This document shows positions 61,486 through 64,000 of a stretch of 64,000 nucleotides of DNA, piece by piece. The notes beneath the pieces were generated by a model that was not told the origin of the DNA, searched no databases, and was given only the letters and a program-made list of their open reading frames with translations. Position 1 is the first letter of the stretch, and every line of letters begins with the position of its first letter. Origin of the DNA: Spisula solida (taxonomy: Eukaryota > Mollusca > Bivalvia > Venerida > Mactridae); the NCBI GenBank assembly GCA_947247005.1, contig OX365951.1, forward strand, positions 33,252,899-33,316,898, given 5' to 3'. Made by a program: the position numbers and the translations under genes.

Positions 61486-64000
61486 AAGGTATACATCTAT
61501 AATCATTCCTATTAACTTATACTAGGCTCATTTTGTAAATATTATTAATTAGTGTGACTATTTAAAAGGTAATTGTAAATTATTAATACAATGATGTTCA
61601 GGTAGTTGACATTTTCTGAACGAATTCAGGAATTCTTTAAAATAAGTACATGTATATAAATATTTTCCTCGCTCTAAATGCAAATCGAACTAGAAAGCAA
61701 TGCTTGAATAATGCAATTTATTTCGCCATTAATTTTCTGTTCTAGAAATAGCAAAATGGTTAAAAACGGAATAAGAGATAATAATAACCAGCAATATTCC
61801 CACTGTGAGAAACGTGTCATTAAAATGAACAAACTGAGTTTAATTTATCCTGTATCCCGGGAGGAAAGTTTATTTAGAAACGAGAAAATAAAATACATCG
61901 TCTCTTTTACACTGCACCCCATTGCGTTTTCATTTTGGTTGCGGTAATTTGCCTTTCGAATAATATAAATAAAATAATATGAATTTATTATAATTATGAT
62001 TGATCGCTATCATTGTGCTGATATATACTAATGTTATACTATATCGTCCTTCGATAACCAAACTGCCACATAGAGTATCCTCGTCAAACACACGCTGATT
62101 AGAGTCCAGCGTACTATTCTCGCTTAGCGTCGTAGGTAACAACATGTTAGAGAAAGAGTTAATATGAATCATATTCATTTTACAGTCGTCGGTAATAATC
62201 GATACTAAAGATTCTCTCGAAATTGGATAACATTTGCCGATCAGACAGGGAAAATCCCAATGCATAGGCCCTTAATTAACGTTTGTATCAATAGTAGAAC
62301 AATAAACGAAGTATCTGAAATAGATCTTGATCGATACATATCGTTGACTGGTTTCCGATCGATAATTAAGTGATATCGATCCAACACCGTTTCACGCATT
62401 CCACGTACTCGTATCTTAGGTTGTTATCGATTACTTTGCTCGACTTGCTCGAGTTTCACTTGATGGCAAATCGAACATCCCGGGTGTATCTTTTCTTCGA
62501 GGATTGTTTAAATTTGAACGCAAGTCGGGCTATTACTTCCTTGAACAAATCATTTTAAAAGATATAGAAAAGGTACTTGTTTAAGCTTTAAATAAATACC
62601 TCCCATTTTAAAACCCGTTTCGTCTAGCAGTTACAATAGGTCGATTAAAGGTGTATACTCGTGTACACTAGTGATAAAACGGTTGGGAAAATGAAACTTT
62701 CCTTGATGAAATGTGGTCCTATTTAAGAATCGTTTTATTCGTATGTGGGAGCAAGTACCATATTTAATTTAACATGTACTGTAAAAGGGGTTATGCAATG
62801 TCTAATTCCCCAACTAGTCGATAGTTTAAGAAATATAACAGTGGCCTAATTTTATTTTGAAATGATCCTCATAAACACCATTTAAATACCACAACTACGT
62901 CTTCTAAAATGGTTGCAGAAATCAAATAATAATTAGGTACTGATGAAAGATGTACAATTAGGCAGTGGCTCAATCTATTGGAATATCATTAGGAGCTGTT
63001 CACATAATTTTCAAACGTATTTCAAAAATGCGGATAATAGGTGCAGTTTGGGTACCAGTATCTGCTTTACGATGTCAATACACATGTCCTTGTAAATGGT
63101 CTAAACACATAGTTGAAATCATTGTCTAAATACAAAAGCCAATATATTTGAAAATGTAAAGGCCATCAACTTGTCATGATTTCATTTGTAACCCATGCAA
63201 CAGTGCCATAAACAAATATGGGTCAGTAAAGGCAGAACAAACATTTGCATTGCAAAAAGCACAATGAACACCAATAGGAGTGTACGCCGTTTTCTTTATA
63301 AATAAAGTTCCTACCATTCAAATCGATGTATAAAATGGACAATGTGTCAAAATGCCACGTTTAACAAAGATGAAATCCTTCATAATTTAAAGAAATACTT
63401 TGACAATTTCAGACAAGCCACATGTTTGCAGGGTGTTGAGTCTGTTGAAGAACAATGTTCATTCACATGAAGCGGCCATTAAAAGCGACTTTCTGAAAAG
63501 CCAAAAGGTTCTTGAGCATCCAGATTCTCCGTTGTTGCCAGACAATCTTCCTTTTCCCCCTAATCTGTTTCCAATTTGAACATCCATCATAAGAGAGTTC
63601 GCGGCTGTTTTTTTGTGAGAGTGTTGTAAATTAAATATAAGTTTGCATTTAATTTGACCTGTGTTAAAAAATGGCATGGAATTTAACAGGTTCAAAAACT
63701 TTTCTAATGTATTGATAATCCAATACTCTTCCTTATGTCAGCATATTTTATATTACTCCACTCGTTATTTTATATAAGTACGGCCTTTCTGTCGGATCGA
63801 GTACATACATGAACTTGTAGGCCTGTATGAGAAATATTCGCCTGATCTGTTATTTAGTTATATTATAAGTCTTTCTTTTCATGAACGCCGCACTGTGATA
63901 CATGTTACAAATATAGTGACCTCAATATTTCAATATGACAGATACATGTAGACCTGCGTATGGAAGACACAAATGATCTGTACATACACCACAGCCAATA
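61486..64000. repeat. Duplication block Q2, cut by window end
   Basis: Aligns with Q1 from 42,780 to about 44,890. Divergence is about one base in ten left of 62,360, lower over the conserved patch 62,362-62,680, and intermediate beyond. It lacks the SINE and has a specific insertion at 62,976-63,738. Frames here (78, 111, 62 and 78 codons) are unrecognised. Confidence 0.8.
62976..63738. other. Q2-specific insertion, ~763 bp
   Basis: In Q1 and Q1', CAATCTGTTGG is followed directly by CATATTTTATATCACTC. In Q2 these are separated by about 763 bp. No terminal repeat or target duplication was identified. Around 63,432-63,580 a plus frame LLKNNVHSHEAAIKSDFLKS and onward stays open for about 48 codons after a TTTGCAG acceptor-like site. 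The 78-codon minus frame overlaps it. Neither is recognised. Confidence 0.55.

Overview
The window looks like AT-rich, gene-poor DNA from a metazoan, most likely a bivalve mollusc. The reasons are three elements built like the bivalve 'pearl' repeats (a short microsatellite beside ~140-160 bp core repeats), a tRNA-headed SINE, non-LTR retrotransposon pieces with a 2A-like motif, and Tc1/mariner, hAT and Harbinger-like elements. The species cannot be fixed from sequence alone. I found no host protein-coding gene I would defend. Nearly all short open frames are chance frames or lie inside repeats. The only recognisable proteins are broken transposable-element proteins.

The main architecture is a family of long (~10-12 kb), decayed repeat units that fill most of the window. 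Copy I spans about 1-12,040 and copy II about 12,060-17,331, resuming at ~28,845-30,540. A partial copy III lies at about 32,040-34,430. Comparing I with II reveals empty sites for several insertions: a 413-bp TA-flanked MITE (71-483), an 88-bp retrotransposon tail (2,206-2,293), a pearl-like element (11,343-11,967) and a ~765-bp block rich in TTCGAA (10,425-11,190). It also shows a 19-bp minisatellite expanded to nine units in copy I from one unit in copy II.

Copy II is interrupted at 17,332-~28,840 by a nest of mobile elements. A minus-strand non-LTR retrotransposon (ORF1 at 28,540-27,483; ORF2 from 23,781) has lost its reverse transcriptase at the 3' side. A 4,771-bp element with TAA duplications and Harbinger-like ends (18,833-23,603) splits ORF2. 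A ~160-bp tandem repeat lies between the ORFs and is itself split by a 1,507-bp hAT-like element with a perfect 8-bp duplication (25,231-26,737).

From 39,914 to the window end there is a tandem segmental duplication read as P1-Q1-P2-Q1'-P2'-Q2. Q1/Q1' and P2/P2' are almost identical, whereas P1 and Q2 are clearly more diverged. This implies an old duplication followed by a recent one whose unit was Q1+P2 (~9.7 kb; breakpoint within about 42,715-42,810 and its equivalent 52,421-52,517). A SINE is present in Q1 and Q1' but absent from Q2. A 602-bp element with a ~170-bp palindrome is present only in P2, so it inserted after the recent duplication. Q2 carries its own ~763-bp insertion. Q1 and Q1' also each carry a 995-bp mariner-type MITE and a decayed Tc1-like transposase. 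Distant similarity of parts of Q to copies I-III suggests the whole window is one evolving array.
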